A stretch of 43,504 bases of DNA from Candidatus Zixiibacteriota bacterium (GCA_023138975.1 JAGLON010000007.1:1-43504), one strand, 5' to 3'; shown: positions 16,573 through 25,682, counted from the first letter of the stretch. Notes: generated from the sequence alone by a model not told the origin. A program made the numbers and translations.

Positions 16573-16679
16573 CCAAAAGATTGAGCATTATGCAATCGGC
16601 ATATAATCTTTCAGTGAAACAGGTCGATATTATAAACAGATGACAGACAGATTCAAGATATAGCATCGGAATTAATCGT

Positions 16680-18086
16680 ATGAAATTAGGACTTCAACTA
16701 AGATTAAAGCAGACTCTGGCGCCTCAACTTATTCAGTCGTTAAAAATGCTCCAGATGCCGATTTTAAAACTGGAGCAGACCCTGCGCCATGAATTGGCGA
16801 CCAACCCCCTATTAGAGGAATCAGAAGAACTCGAAGATGAACTTGAAAAAGAGGTTGAATTCGATGTCACTAAAGATGAGACCAATGATAGCGCGGATAA
16901 GGAAGAAGAAAAAATTGACTGGGATGATTATCTCCGTCATGATGATTATGAATATAAAATAAAAGAACATAAAGATTCTCGTGAAGATACTTTTTTGGCG
17001 ACCACATCCGGAGAAAAATCACTCTACGATCATCTTCTCGAACAACTTTCACTATTGCGTCTGTCTCAGGATGAGCATGAAATTGGTGAATATGTTCTCG
17101 GTAATGTAGACAACAACGGCTATTTAGTTGTTTCGGTTGCTGAAATGGCTGAAGAACTGGATGTTGCCGAGGAAAAGATTGCTGCTCTATTATCTCAAAT
17201 TAAGAAGTTTGACCCGCTGGGTGTCGGTTCGCGCGATTTGAGAGAATCCTTGCTCACACAATTGGTTGAAAAGAAGATGGAAAACACGCTGGCCCATCGG
17301 ATAATTAGCGAGCACTTGTATGATTTAGAAAAGAAGTCAATTCTTCAAATAGCTAAACTGATGGGCGTCCCGTTCGATAAAGCCCAGAACGCTCTCGATG
17401 TGATAAAAACACTTTCGCCAACGCCGGCATACGGACGGTTTGATTTACCAGCGGCATCGATTCTTCCTGATCTAATTATCGAGCGGGTTGATGATGGATT
17501 CGCGATTATTCATAACGACCGCAGCGTTCCTCGCCTTAGAATTAATCCATCCTACCGGTCATTGGTTAAGCGAGGCAGCAGTTCGACCAAGGATACAAAA
17601 AAGTATATATCCCAAAAGCTTGAGCAGGCTCGCTGGCTTCTGAGCGCAATAAATCAGCGCCGTCAGACGATGGTGCGGGTAATGGAAGCAATTATTGAGG
17701 AGCAAATTGATTTCTTTGAGCGGGGTATTGATTTTCTAAAGCCGCTGATTATGGAAGATATTGCTCAGAAAGTCGATATGAACGTTGCGACTATTTCGCG
17801 TGTTTCCAACAGCAAGTATGTTCAAACGCCTCATGGTGTTTTTGAAATAAAATTTTTCTTCAACACCGGGATTTCACGAAGCGATGGCGGAGAACTTTCT
17901 AAACGTTCTGTGAAGCAGCGTATAGAGGTCATTATCAAGTCGGAAAATATTGAGAAACCGTTTTCAGATCAGGAGATTTTCCGGAAGCTTCAGGAAGATG
18001 GGATAAAATTGGCGAGGCGTACCGTAACTAAGTACCGTGAGGAACTAAAAATCCTGCCGGCAAGATTCCGCCGCAGGTCAGTATAA
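16680..18086 (+). CDS. rpoN: RNA polymerase sigma-54 factor
   Basis: Sigma-54 directs RNA polymerase to -24/-12 promoters that need an AAA+ activator. The 468-residue protein has region I (KQTLAPQLIQSLKMLQMPI at 10-28, rich in Gln and Leu, then ATNPLLEE), an acidic region II (about 45-100), the core-binding domain, the HTH with ATISRVSNSKYVQTPHGVF, and the RpoN box ARRTVTKYREEL near the end. All key parts are intact. The gene lies in the usual place between lptB and hpf. An NtrC-type activator (36815-38146) and two candidate sigma-54 promoters (31918, 38259) are in this window, so targets are probably close by. Confidence 0.97.
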   Translation: MKLGLQLRLKQTLAPQLIQSLKMLQMPILKLEQTLRHELATNPLLEESEELEDELEKEVEFDVTKDETNDSADKEEEKIDWDDYLRHDDYEYKIKEHKDSREDTFLATTSGEKSLYDHLLEQLSLLRLSQDEHEIGEYVLGNVDNNGYLVVSVAEMAEELDVAEEKIAALLSQIKKFDPLGVGSRDLRESLLTQLVEKKMENTLAHRIISEHLYDLEKKSILQIAKLMGVPFDKAQNALDVIKTLSPTPAYGRFDLPAASILPDLIIERVDDGFAIIHNDRSVPRLRINPSYRSLVKRGSSSTKDTKKYISQKLEQARWLLSAINQRRQTMVRVMEAIIEEQIDFFERGIDFLKPLIMEDIAQKVDMNVATISRVSNSKYVQTPHGVFEIKFFFNTGISRSDGGELSKRSVKQRIEVIIKSENIEKPFSDQEIFRKLQEDGIKLARRTVTKYREELKILPARFRRRSV

Positions 18087-18141
18087 TTTCCGGTGGCTTT
18101 CGTGAACCGTAATATTCAACGCGGCCTGCGAAATAAAATAA

Positions 18142-18170
18142 TTGATAAAAATTTCGACCTTTGTTATACT
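18142..18170 (+). promoter_or_regulatory. Strong sigma-70 promoter of hpf-hprK
   Basis: TTGATA (18142-18147), a 17-bp spacer and TATACT (18165-18170) match the consensus at 10 of 12 positions. It gives hpf and hprK a promoter separate from rpoN, with transcription from about 18177. Confidence 0.75.
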
Positions 18171-18176
18171 ACCTCG

Positions 18177-18363
18177 TACTATATAGTAGGGAAGTCTATT
18201 TTACGTGGAAAGGGTGGAGTAAATTAACAGTTACCCGGGGATGAGCGTAAACCGTCTGGCCATTCATCGTGGCCGATCCTATGAATTACTTGAATTATCG
18301 AGACTTCTAACATGTATCAGTAATTTTAACCCGATGCAGAGTTGAGAAAAGAGGAGGTATTAT
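18177..18363 (+). promoter_or_regulatory. Long hpf 5' leader with a palindrome and hairpins
   Basis: The leader is about 187 bases. It begins with the perfect 12-bp palindrome TACTATATAGTA (18177-18188) at the expected start site. It also holds GGCCA-ttcatcg-TGGCC (18258-18274) and a possible GTAA/TTAC stem, and ends in GAGGAGG just before the ATG. A structured-RNA family (raiA motif) is known upstream of hpf/raiA genes in other phyla. I cannot tell whether this leader is related. Confidence 0.5.
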
Positions 18364-18723
18364 ATGAACACTAAAGTCACCGCCCGCCATTTTGAGATAA
18401 CCTCGGACTTAAAGGACTTAGCTCAGCAAAACTTTGATGATTTGCAAAGATTCTTTGACAATATCATCTCTTGCGATCTTACACTGGATGTGGAACGTCA
18501 CCGGAAACTGGCTGAATTACAGGTCCAGGTTTACGGTCAGACGCTACGTGCCACCGGTGAATCGGACAATATGAATGTCTCTATCGAATCGGCTTTTGAT
18601 AAGGTTAAGGGGCAGCTAAAGAAGTATAAAGGAAAACTCAAACAGAGGAATCCTAAAGAGATATCTAACGCACAGAGTGATGCCTCGAAGCCCGATACGG
18701 ATGATGAGGGTGTTGATTATTAA
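18364..18723 (+). CDS. hpf: Ribosome hibernation promoting factor, short form
   Basis: The 119-residue protein binds the 30S decoding centre and silences ribosomes in stationary phase. It starts MNTKVTARHFEITSDLKDLAQQNFDDL and shows the HPF/YfiA pattern (VERHRKLAELQVQVYGQTLRATGES, then DNMNVSIESAFDKVKGQLKKYKGKLK). It lacks the C-terminal dimerisation domain of long HPF, and its acidic tail (SDASKPDTDDEGVDY) resembles short forms. Shine-Dalgarno GAGGAGG is optimal. It is co-transcribed with hprK 11 bp downstream and has its own strong promoter and long leader. Confidence 0.95.
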   Translation: MNTKVTARHFEITSDLKDLAQQNFDDLQRFFDNIISCDLTLDVERHRKLAELQVQVYGQTLRATGESDNMNVSIESAFDKVKGQLKKYKGKLKQRNPKEISNAQSDASKPDTDDEGVDY

Positions 18724-18734
18724 GGAGGCCGTGA

Positions 18735-19703
18735 GTGCCCGATATTATCGTTGAGACAGTCTTAGACGAACGCAAAGATTTTCTTATGTTAACCCTTCTC
18801 AATTCCAAAGAAGGGTTGAAAAAAAAGCTTGAAACTTCAGAAATTCACCGCCCAGGTCTTGCTCTGGGCGGTTTTCTGGAGCGTTTTCCATCCAAACGTA
18901 CTCAGGTGCTGGGTCAGACAGAGATGGAGTACCTTAATAGTCTCTCCAAGGAAAAGTTGGTAGAATCGTTGGAAACGGTTTTCAACGCCGATATACCCTG
19001 GATGATTATTTCCAAGAATATAACTCCACCAAATGAAATGCTGGCTTTGGCCGACCGCAAGAAAACGGCGATTTTTGCCTCTAAACTAACCACGACCGAG
19101 TTGATAAGCCGTTTGATGAGCTATCTTGATACCCGATTTGCGCCGACAGTAACGATTCACGGTACTCTGGTGGATGTTTACGGTGTGGGATTGCTTTATA
19201 CTGGTAAATCCGGTGTCGGTAAATCGGAATGTGCTCTGGACTTGGTTGAGAGAGGCCATCGTCTGGTGGCTGATGATGTTATTAAAATAACGCGTAAATC
19301 GGCCAACTATATTGTGGGTATGGCATCGGAACTTCTCGGTCAGCATATGGAAGTGCGCGGTATCGGAATTATTGATATAGGAGCTCTCTTCGGTATCAGA
19401 GCAGTACGATTGCAAAAGCGCATTGAGGTTGAAGTCCGTTTGCAGTACTGGGAAGATTCGGCTCATTATGAACGGTTGGGTATTGAGGACAAATATACGA
19501 CTGTTTTAGGAGTGGAAATTCCTTTGGTCACGATTCCGGTTTCACCCGGTAAGAACATAACGGTTATATCTGAGGTTATCGCCATGAATCATATGCTCAA
19601 GGTTTATGGTGAGCATTCGGCACAGGATTTTTCAAGACGCTTGACCGAACGTCTGGCTCGCAGTAATACGATTCAGGATTATCTCGAAGCCGATCTCGAA
19701 TAG
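18735..19703 (+). CDS. hprK: HPr kinase/phosphorylase
   Basis: HprK phosphorylates and dephosphorylates a serine of the PTS carrier HPr in response to metabolites. The 322-residue protein has an N-terminal HprK domain, Walker A GKSGVGKS (157-164), the Asp pair in LVADDV (178-183) and the family signature MEVRGIGIIDIGALFG (205-220). It starts at GTG with AAGGAGG 6 bases upstream. In Gram-negatives of this kind it usually works in a regulatory PTS rather than in sugar uptake. HPr and enzyme I genes are not seen downstream, where lepB follows. Confidence 0.96.
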   Translation: MPDIIVETVLDERKDFLMLTLLNSKEGLKKKLETSEIHRPGLALGGFLERFPSKRTQVLGQTEMEYLNSLSKEKLVESLETVFNADIPWMIISKNITPPNEMLALADRKKTAIFASKLTTTELISRLMSYLDTRFAPTVTIHGTLVDVYGVGLLYTGKSGVGKSECALDLVERGHRLVADDVIKITRKSANYIVGMASELLGQHMEVRGIGIIDIGALFGIRAVRLQKRIEVEVRLQYWEDSAHYERLGIEDKYTTVLGVEIPLVTIPVSPGKNITVISEVIAMNHMLKVYGEHSAQDFSRRLTERLARSNTIQDYLEADLE

Positions 19704-19843
19704 GCGACAAATATTAGTTTGTACTTTCACAGGAATTGGGAGCTTTTCTTTCAGTTCAAGATTATTCATTTCCGCACAATTACTGCCCTAAATAACTTCC
19801 AGTACCCTAAAATTTAACCCGTTTGTTCCGATACTTCAAGTAT

Positions 19844-20587
19844 ATGGACAACCAATTTGAAACGGAAACAAGCAATTTTGAGATTAGCGACTATATGCAG
19901 GACAAGCAGGTCGCCCCTCCTCAAGATTTCAAGAAGCTAAAAACCGAAAAGCCTATCTGGCGCGAATATCTCGAAACTATTATTATTGCGCTTCTGGCTG
20001 CCTTAATTCTGCGTGTTTTCATTGTCTCGGCCTATCGGGTTTCATCAGGCTCAATGGAAGGTACTCTCACTGAAGGTGATTATATTTTTGTTAATAAACT
20101 GGCTTATCAATGGTCACCGCCCGAAAGCGGTGACATAATTGTATTCCGTAATGAATTCAAGGACACCAGGGATTATATTAAACGAATTATCGCAACCGAA
20201 GGCCAAACGGTTGAGATTATCGACAAGACAGTATATGTGGACGGCGAAGTCGCACCGATTCCGTTTGATACTAAGTATGTTGATAACCGTATTTTTCCGT
20301 CAGTGTTGTCCAATCGGGATAATTTTGGGCCTATGATGGTACCCGAAGGTCAGTATTTTGTCATGGGCGACAACCGAGACGATTCACAGGACAGCAGATT
20401 TTGGGGTTGCGTCGATAAAAAATATGTAAAAGGTAAAGCGATTTTCATATATTTCTCATATGAACCGGATCCCAAATCACCAGAGTGGCAGGCGCCGTAT
20501 ATTGTCGAATTCTTCGAAATCTCATGGCACAACCTCACCACTTTTGCAACTCGGCTTAGACTTGGCCGGCTTGGGTATGTCGATTAG
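19844..20587 (+). CDS. lepB: Signal peptidase I
   Basis: This inner-membrane serine protease removes signal peptides from exported proteins. The 247-residue protein has a charged N-terminus, one membrane helix (about 44-63, TIIIALLAALILRVFIV), the catalytic Ser in SSGSMEGTL (Ser70), the catalytic Lys in YIKRII (Lys113) and box E with MGDNRDDSQDSRFWG. ATG 19844 is taken as start; a TTG at 19823 is also in frame, and neither has a good ribosome site. Its last 11 bases overlap the hemW start, so the two are probably translated together. Confidence 0.94.
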   Translation: MDNQFETETSNFEISDYMQDKQVAPPQDFKKLKTEKPIWREYLETIIIALLAALILRVFIVSAYRVSSGSMEGTLTEGDYIFVNKLAYQWSPPESGDIIVFRNEFKDTRDYIKRIIATEGQTVEIIDKTVYVDGEVAPIPFDTKYVDNRIFPSVLSNRDNFGPMMVPEGQYFVMGDNRDDSQDSRFWGCVDKKYVKGKAIFIYFSYEPDPKSPEWQAPYIVEFFEISWHNLTTFATRLRLGRLGYVD

Positions 20588-21752
20588 GCCAATCTTTAAT
20601 TCGTATCCCGGCCTGTTATCCATATATCTTCATTTTCCTTTCTGTAAGAATCTCTGTCATTATTGTGATTTTTATAAAGAAAAATTCGATTTTGATGCGC
20701 AAAATAAATTTTTTCACGCTCTCCACACTGAAACCGAAATGGTATTATCAGCCTTTGAAACTGAACCGCTGAATATCGCTTCTATTTACATTGGAGGAGG
20801 CACACCTTCGATGTGCGATCCGGCCTTGCTTGAGGAGTGGATTCATGATATCAACGGATATGCCGCTTTTTTACCTGGCTTCGAGTTTACCATTGAAGCC
20901 AATCCGGAAACGTTGACCGAGGAGTTCGCCCGGCGGGTTTTTCAGGCCGGAATTAACCGTCTCATTATCGGATCACAATCATTCTCGGTGAGTTCTCTCA
21001 AACTCGTGGGGCGAAAGCAGAGAAACAAAGATATTTATCAGGCTTTTTATAACGCTCGCCTGGCCGGGTTTGAAAATATCGGAGCCGATTTGATATTTGG
21101 TCTGCCGGGACAGACGATAAAAAAACTACGCACCGATATTGATCGCTTGACCTCTCTGGAACCGAAACATATTTCCTTTTATCAGTTGACCGTGGAACCG
21201 GGTACGTTGCTGGAGAAAAATATCGAGTCGGGAGCCATTGTTGTCCCTGACGATGATGCCTGCGCTGAAATGTACTTGCTGGGCTCACACCTGCTGCATG
21301 ACAAAAAATATCTTCGTTATGAAATATCTAACTATGCTCTTGAAGGTTTCGAGAGCAAGCACAATTCTGGGTATTGGAACAGTACGCCGTATATTGGACT
21401 CGGGCCGGCAGCCCACGGTTTTGTCAATAATCAACGCTACAGTAACATTGCCGATGTCGATGAATATATTAGAAGAATTGAATCGGGAGTGCTGCCGATT
21501 GATTTTGTTGAGGAGCTTTCTGCGAGGGATAAATTAAATGAAGCAATCTTGTTGTCGCTTCGGACGACACGAGGAATTAATAAGGAAAACCTGATCCGTG
21601 AATTTGGCGAACCGGCTTTGTCAATATTGGAGAGCAGTAGTATAGCAGTATATCTAAATGAAGGATTCTTAGAGGTCACCGACGGTTATTTAAAACTCAC
21701 CGACCGGGGTTTTCTGGTAGCGGATAAGATAATTTCAGACTTACTGAGCTGA
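20577..21752 (+). CDS. hemW: Radical SAM heme chaperone HemW
   Basis: The 391-residue protein is of the HemN/HemW radical SAM family. It has HFPFCKNLCHYCDF near the N-terminus: three Cys (23, 27, 30) bind the 4Fe-4S cluster. The next position is Asp-Phe instead of the fourth Cys of true HemN oxygen-independent coproporphyrinogen oxidases, which supports HemW, a heme-binding insertion factor. IYIGGGTPS and SQSFSVSSLKLVGRKQ are family motifs, and a HemN C-terminal domain follows. ATG 20577 (MSIRPIFN) fits the family N-terminus and overlaps lepB by 11 bases; the open frame runs further upstream inside lepB but is not needed. Confidence 0.93.
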   Translation: MSIRPIFNSYPGLLSIYLHFPFCKNLCHYCDFYKEKFDFDAQNKFFHALHTETEMVLSAFETEPLNIASIYIGGGTPSMCDPALLEEWIHDINGYAAFLPGFEFTIEANPETLTEEFARRVFQAGINRLIIGSQSFSVSSLKLVGRKQRNKDIYQAFYNARLAGFENIGADLIFGLPGQTIKKLRTDIDRLTSLEPKHISFYQLTVEPGTLLEKNIESGAIVVPDDDACAEMYLLGSHLLHDKKYLRYEISNYALEGFESKHNSGYWNSTPYIGLGPAAHGFVNNQRYSNIADVDEYIRRIESGVLPIDFVEELSARDKLNEAILLSLRTTRGINKENLIREFGEPALSILESSSIAVYLNEGFLEVTDGYLKLTDRGFLVADKIISDLLS

Positions 21753-21809
21753 CTATTTTACTTCATGGTATATTTTTATATCACCTACTCAACTTCAGCC
21801 AAGGTAAAA

Positions 21810-22694
21810 TTATTGCAAGTCGAGGTCTGTGAGCATATAAGTCGTTGTCATGTCAACTGTTGCCAATATGTTTGATGTTTCATCCACAATATAAATATCA
21901 TGGTAGGCAATGACCCGCTTTATTAATCCTTGCGCTGATATATGATCCACGCGATTTACGTTCAATGAGATAACCCCGGAATCTTGCTGCCACCAGGTAT
22001 TATCTATCACATAGCAAGAAAAATCACCGGCTGGAACAGTAATATCTTCAAACCGATCTATGGTTTTTCTCAGGTGTCCAATGCTGGTTGAAAAAGTTGC
22101 AATCCAGGTTTTTCCGACATGTAGAGGGTAGGCCAGAGTGAGGTAATCATCGTAATCGACAAGCGGTTGAGGTCCTGGTCTGCAGGCCGAAGCTATGCCG
22201 GTTGCAAAACCACGCGGTACAGATGCGGTTAATTCTTCAAATGAAGAATACAACTGATTGTTGTATTGCAATAAATAGCCGGTCTGTTTCGGCTTGTGCA
22301 GCGTGAAGCCAATGCGGTTATTGGCATAGTAAATTATTAACCCTTCGGCAGTATTATTAACATAAGTTTTGCCGCTATCAACGAAGACAACATCACCCTG
22401 TGTAATAGACGACTGCATAACATATGTTTCGATAGTACTGTCAACAACATCTTTACCGATGATCTTAATTACCGCGCGACCGGATTGCATCGAGTTGATG
22501 ACATCTTGAGCCGCTTGTTGATCTCCCCGGATATTGTATAACTCGTTAGTGAGAGAAAATTCCCAGTTGTTTCCGACCTGCAAAGGGTATTGGAAATTAG
22601 TTTTAGGGTCAGTCGTCTTGCCGCATCCGAGGATACTGATAGTAGACAAAACGACAATTAATAAAACTATTGCTTGATATATACGAGCGTACAT
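21810..22694 (-). CDS. Lipoprotein of unknown function
   Basis: The 294-residue protein has a lipoprotein signal ending SILGC (Cys24), then a mostly beta-type sequence starting YPLQVGNNWEFSLTN. 'PLxVGxxW' recurs later as YPLHVGKTWIATF, so there may be two related halves. Secreted and lipoproteins of FCB bacteria often carry such 'VGNxW' segments, but I know no function. GGAGG lies 8 bases before the ATG. It converges on hemW. Confidence 0.8.
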   Translation of the reverse strand: MYARIYQAIVLLIVVLSTISILGCGKTTDPKTNFQYPLQVGNNWEFSLTNELYNIRGDQQAAQDVINSMQSGRAVIKIIGKDVVDSTIETYVMQSSITQGDVVFVDSGKTYVNNTAEGLIIYYANNRIGFTLHKPKQTGYLLQYNNQLYSSFEELTASVPRGFATGIASACRPGPQPLVDYDDYLTLAYPLHVGKTWIATFSTSIGHLRKTIDRFEDITVPAGDFSCYVIDNTWWQQDSGVISLNVNRVDHISAQGLIKRVIAYHDIYIVDETSNILATVDMTTTYMLTDLDLQ

Positions 22695-22762
22695 GCCGAG
22701 TTCCTCCGTTTAGTAACATTTCAATATAGGTCTTGGGGATGATTTTTGCAAGTGGTAGAAGT

Positions 22763-22794
22763 AAAGATGGTGCACGAAAACGTGCACCATCTTT
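22763..22794 (-). terminator. Terminator hairpin after the methyltransferase gene
   Basis: AAAGATGGTGCACG and CGTGCACCATCTTT form a perfect 14-bp stem with a 4-base loop 10 bases beyond the methyltransferase stop. The T tract is only 3 bases long, so efficiency is uncertain. Confidence 0.7.
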
Positions 22795-22803
22795 ATGAGC
22801 TAC

Positions 22804-23538
22804 TCATAATTTTGGAATCAGGACATATAGTGCCCAGCCAAGATACTGACGGCCGTAGCGAAAATAATCATCCTGCCATTCGTGCATCTTATCGATGACT
22901 TCCTGCCGTTCGGAGTGATCGGGATTTTCATTCAGCCAGGAGATCATTCCCTCCCAGTTTGCTGTTTCATATCGATTCCATTCATCGGGAGAGGACCGGA
23001 CCATATAAGCCAAATCGAGGTCTTCTCTCTGAATGATTTTGAGTATATCAAGTTCAGAATGAAAGCTCTCCCTTGTTGCGTATTTGGGCGGAACATTGTC
23101 GGTCATCCAGTAAGGTTCGCCAATAAGGATCTGACCACCCGGCTTTAGAGCTTTTTTCAAGACCTTTAGTGTCGGCTGAAATCCCTCCCAGATAAAAGAT
23201 GCACCCATGCAGGAGGCAATATCAAATCCGCCGGGTTCAAATTTATACTTGGACGCATCAGCCCGTACTAGTTCAATTTTATTTTCGAGTCTACTCTCAG
23301 CGACAAGCTCTTTGGCACGATTCAACGACCGCTCACGAAATTCAATCCCAATTCCGGAGATGCCAAACTGCTTTGCCCATAAGATCAACGGCAGTCCACA
23401 TCCGCATCCGAAGTCAATGATACGAGTTGAATCGTTCATTTTCATTTTCTCTCCGAGTTTGGTGATCTTCTCCTCAGAGGTGGGGTTGATTAAATCTTGG
23501 TGACGTTCAGCGATATTATAAAACTCAAGCCAATGCAT
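22804..23538 (-). CDS. SAM-dependent methyltransferase, substrate unknown
   Basis: The 244-residue class I methyltransferase has motif I IIDFGCGCGLPLILWA (39-54), an acidic motif II (GIGIEFRE, Glu binding the ribose), VRADASKY and the motif GEPYWM after the post-I strands. The C-terminal part is rich in Trp and Tyr (DEWNRYETANWEGMISWL), typical of small-molecule methyltransferases. The substrate cannot be read from the sequence. GAGGAG lies 10 bases before the ATG. A candidate structured RNA lies 82 bases upstream on the same strand. Confidence 0.88.
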   Translation of the reverse strand: MHWLEFYNIAERHQDLINPTSEEKITKLGEKMKMNDSTRIIDFGCGCGLPLILWAKQFGISGIGIEFRERSLNRAKELVAESRLENKIELVRADASKYKFEPGGFDIASCMGASFIWEGFQPTLKVLKKALKPGGQILIGEPYWMTDNVPPKYATRESFHSELDILKIIQREDLDLAYMVRSSPDEWNRYETANWEGMISWLNENPDHSERQEVIDKMHEWQDDYFRYGRQYLGWALYVLIPKL

Positions 23539-23620
23539 GATAGGGTTGCTCCTCTCTCTTTTTTAACAAAACAAAATACTATTATTTTTATGAAACCGTG
23601 TGATTTAAATTCAAAAAGGA

Positions 23621-23748
23621 AAAAAGTATCGGAACCGGCCTTCAAGTCCCTTTAACAAGGTGGGGATGCGACACTATGTCCCCCTCTCGGACGCACCTGT
23701 CCCTGTGTCGATAGGTTATAAGAACCAAGCCAGGCCGGTGCCCGATAC
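23621..23748 (-). ncRNA. Candidate pseudoknotted structured RNA, about 125 nt
   Basis: The ends pair as GTATCGG (+ 23626-23632) with CCGATAC (+ 23742-23748) and ACCGGCCT (+ 23634-23641) with AGGCCGGT (+ 23732-23739), making 15 bp with a small internal loop. Inside are AGGTGGGGA...TCCCC...CACCT, a GGTT-ataag-AACC hairpin, and a loop CGACAC that can pair with GTGTCG just outside its own stem (pseudoknot). On the minus strand TTTTTT follows the closing stem, and a TAAAAT -10 (+ 23756-23761) lies 7 bases before the first paired base, so the minus strand is favoured. No known family is recognised. Confidence 0.6.
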
Positions 23749-23955
23749 GCCAGATATTTTATCTTACAATAGTCAAACGCTTTTTTCTACGGCTCTGATG
23801 CGAATAAGTTGCATTACTTTGCACTTTTCAGTAATTATTCACATCCCCCGTGTGTGAAGCATGATTCGATTTGCATATGATATACATAAATATATATGAC
23901 TTCAGCACCAAGTCAAGGCTAGTTTGGAATAATTATAATACTAAAATATGTTGAC

Positions 23956-23985
23956 TTGACAGAACCTCTCCTCAATTGCTATTTT
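23956..23985 (+). promoter_or_regulatory. Promoter just upstream of the DASS transporter start
   Basis: TTGACA (23956-23961), an 18-bp spacer and TATTTT (23980-23985) precede the ATG at 23995 by 9 bases. The transcript would start 2-4 bases before the ATG; no Shine-Dalgarno exists. Confidence 0.6.
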
Positions 23986-23994
23986 GTACCATCA

Positions 23995-25530
23995 ATGAAT
24001 CATGCTCAGAGTAAAAAACCGCGGGATATTAAGCAGACAATCGGTCTGATTCTGGGACCGGTTCTGGCAACACTTTTACTCTTTTTTGATTTACAGCCGG
24101 GTAGTCCCGAAGTTACCCGATGCGCATCAGTCGCGATACTGATGTCGGTTTGGTGGATTACCAAAGCCATCCCTATACCGGCGACAGCGCTGTTGCCGGT
24201 AGTGTTATTCCCTTTACTTGGAGTATTGCCGGGTAAGGCTGTCGCGGGTCAGTATTTCAACAGCGTGATATTTCTATTCATCGGAGGCTTCATAATCGCT
24301 CTGGCTATGCAGAGATGGGATCTTCACAAACGAATCGCTCTTAAGATAATTCTGCTAATCGGATTTAGCCCCAAGCGGATAATATTGGGGTTTATGGCGG
24401 CATCTTTTTTCTTGTCGATGTGGATATCAAATACCGCTACGACGATGATGATCGTTCCGATGGCGATGGCTATTATTCTTAAAATGAGAGAATCGCTTGA
24501 TGCCAAAACGGTTAATCGGTTTGCCGTTGGTCTATTGATATCAATTGCTTATGCGGCTTCTATCGGAGGCACTTCGACTCTTATCGGGACTCCTCCCAAT
24601 CTGGCCTTCTCCCGAATCATAGCGATATCTTTTCCCGAAGCTCCTGAAATCAGCTTTGCCCAATGGATGCTCTTTGCCTTGCCGTTTGCTTTGGTTTTCT
24701 TTTTTGCTGCCTGGTATATAATTGTCCGGATATTTGTCGGCAAAAAACCTCTCTTCACGGGAGACAAATCAATCTTTGTCGATGAATACCGACAGCTCGG
24801 TCCGATGAAATATGAGGAACGAATTATTTTTGTAATCTTCTGTATGACAGCCTTGCTTTGGTTATTCAGGAAAAATATTGTCATCGGCGGATTCACGCTA
24901 CCGGGCTGGTCGGTAATGTTTCCAACACCCGGTTTTATTGACGACGGTACCATTGCTATCGCGATGGGGCTTTTATTATTCATCATCCCGGCGAGAAAAA
25001 AAACCGAAGGCGATCATTTTGGAATCATGAACTGGGAAACAGCGATGAAAATCCAATGGGGAATCGTGATCTTGTTCGGCGGCGGATTTGCCTTGGCGGC
25101 CGGGTTTGCCAAGTCAGGATTGGCTGCTTATCTGGGAGGACAATTATCCGGGCTACAGCAGGTTTCTCCGATAATTATCATCGTCGTTGTTTGTACGCTT
25201 TTGACTTTCCTAACTGAGTTGACATCGAATACAGCGACGACAGAAATATTTCTGCCGATTCTCGGAGCGCTGGCGGTCGCGATTGGAGTTAATCCTTTAC
25301 TTTTGATGATCCCGGCAACGTTGTCAGCTTCGTGCGCGTTTATGCTTCCGGTGGCAACGCCGCCCAATGCGATTGTATTCGGCACCGGTGAGGTCAACAT
25401 GCATGATATGATGAGAGTCGGCATCATCATGAATCTGGTTGGGATAATATTGATAACGGCCAGCATGTATTTTGTTGGACTGCATGTCTTTGGTATTGAC
25501 CTGACAGCCATGCCAAATTGGGCGAAGTAG
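23995..25530 (+). CDS. Divalent anion:sodium symporter (DASS/SLC13 family)
   Basis: The 511-residue membrane protein has about 11-12 helices plus two re-entrant hairpins. Both family motifs are present: SNTATTMMIVPMAMAI in the first half and SNTATTEIFLPILGAL in the second, each followed by a substrate-site segment (GTSTLIGTPPNLAF; LPVATPPNAIVFGTGEV). This is the dicarboxylate/sulfate symporter fold of VcINDY. The substrate is probably a C4-dicarboxylate such as succinate, by family only. ATG 23995 is preferred; an in-frame TTG at 23956 is part of the promoter. Confidence 0.93.
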   Translation: MNHAQSKKPRDIKQTIGLILGPVLATLLLFFDLQPGSPEVTRCASVAILMSVWWITKAIPIPATALLPVVLFPLLGVLPGKAVAGQYFNSVIFLFIGGFIIALAMQRWDLHKRIALKIILLIGFSPKRIILGFMAASFFLSMWISNTATTMMIVPMAMAIILKMRESLDAKTVNRFAVGLLISIAYAASIGGTSTLIGTPPNLAFSRIIAISFPEAPEISFAQWMLFALPFALVFFFAAWYIIVRIFVGKKPLFTGDKSIFVDEYRQLGPMKYEERIIFVIFCMTALLWLFRKNIVIGGFTLPGWSVMFPTPGFIDDGTIAIAMGLLLFIIPARKKTEGDHFGIMNWETAMKIQWGIVILFGGGFALAAGFAKSGLAAYLGGQLSGLQQVSPIIIIVVVCTLLTFLTELTSNTATTEIFLPILGALAVAIGVNPLLLMIPATLSASCAFMLPVATPPNAIVFGTGEVNMHDMMRVGIIMNLVGIILITASMYFVGLHVFGIDLTAMPNWAK

Positions 25531-25560
25531 CTAAATTATTTCAATAAATGGTATAAATTG

Positions 25561-25680
25561 AGAAGGCTTTATTCAAACCTTCTAATTGCTCTGATTCATA
25601 AATTCTATGAAATTTTCCGGTCATTGCGATTACCGACGAAGTCGGTGTGTGGCTATCTGGCTTCACGCTGAGATGATAAC
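25561..25680. repeat. Intergenic hairpins and a possible degenerate dispersed repeat
   Basis: Between the convergent DASS and ABC-ATPase genes, AGAAGG...CCTTCT (25561-25583) forms a weak hairpin that may end transcription. From about 25617, a stretch with TCATTGCGAT, then ACCGAC-gaa-GTCGGT (25632-25646) and GTGGCTATCTGG resembles the widespread intergenic repeats of the form GTCATTGCGAG...CGAAG...GGCAATCT. Only one copy is visible here. Confidence 0.4.
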
Positions 25681-25682
25681 AA

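Noticed and set aside
23621..23748. SRP RNA, 6S RNA, cobalamin or SAM riboswitch
   Set aside because: The long closing stem recalls 6S/SRP, but the SRP tip (GGAAG...AGCAGCC), the B12 box and SAM cores are absent, and the pseudoknot does not fit 6S.
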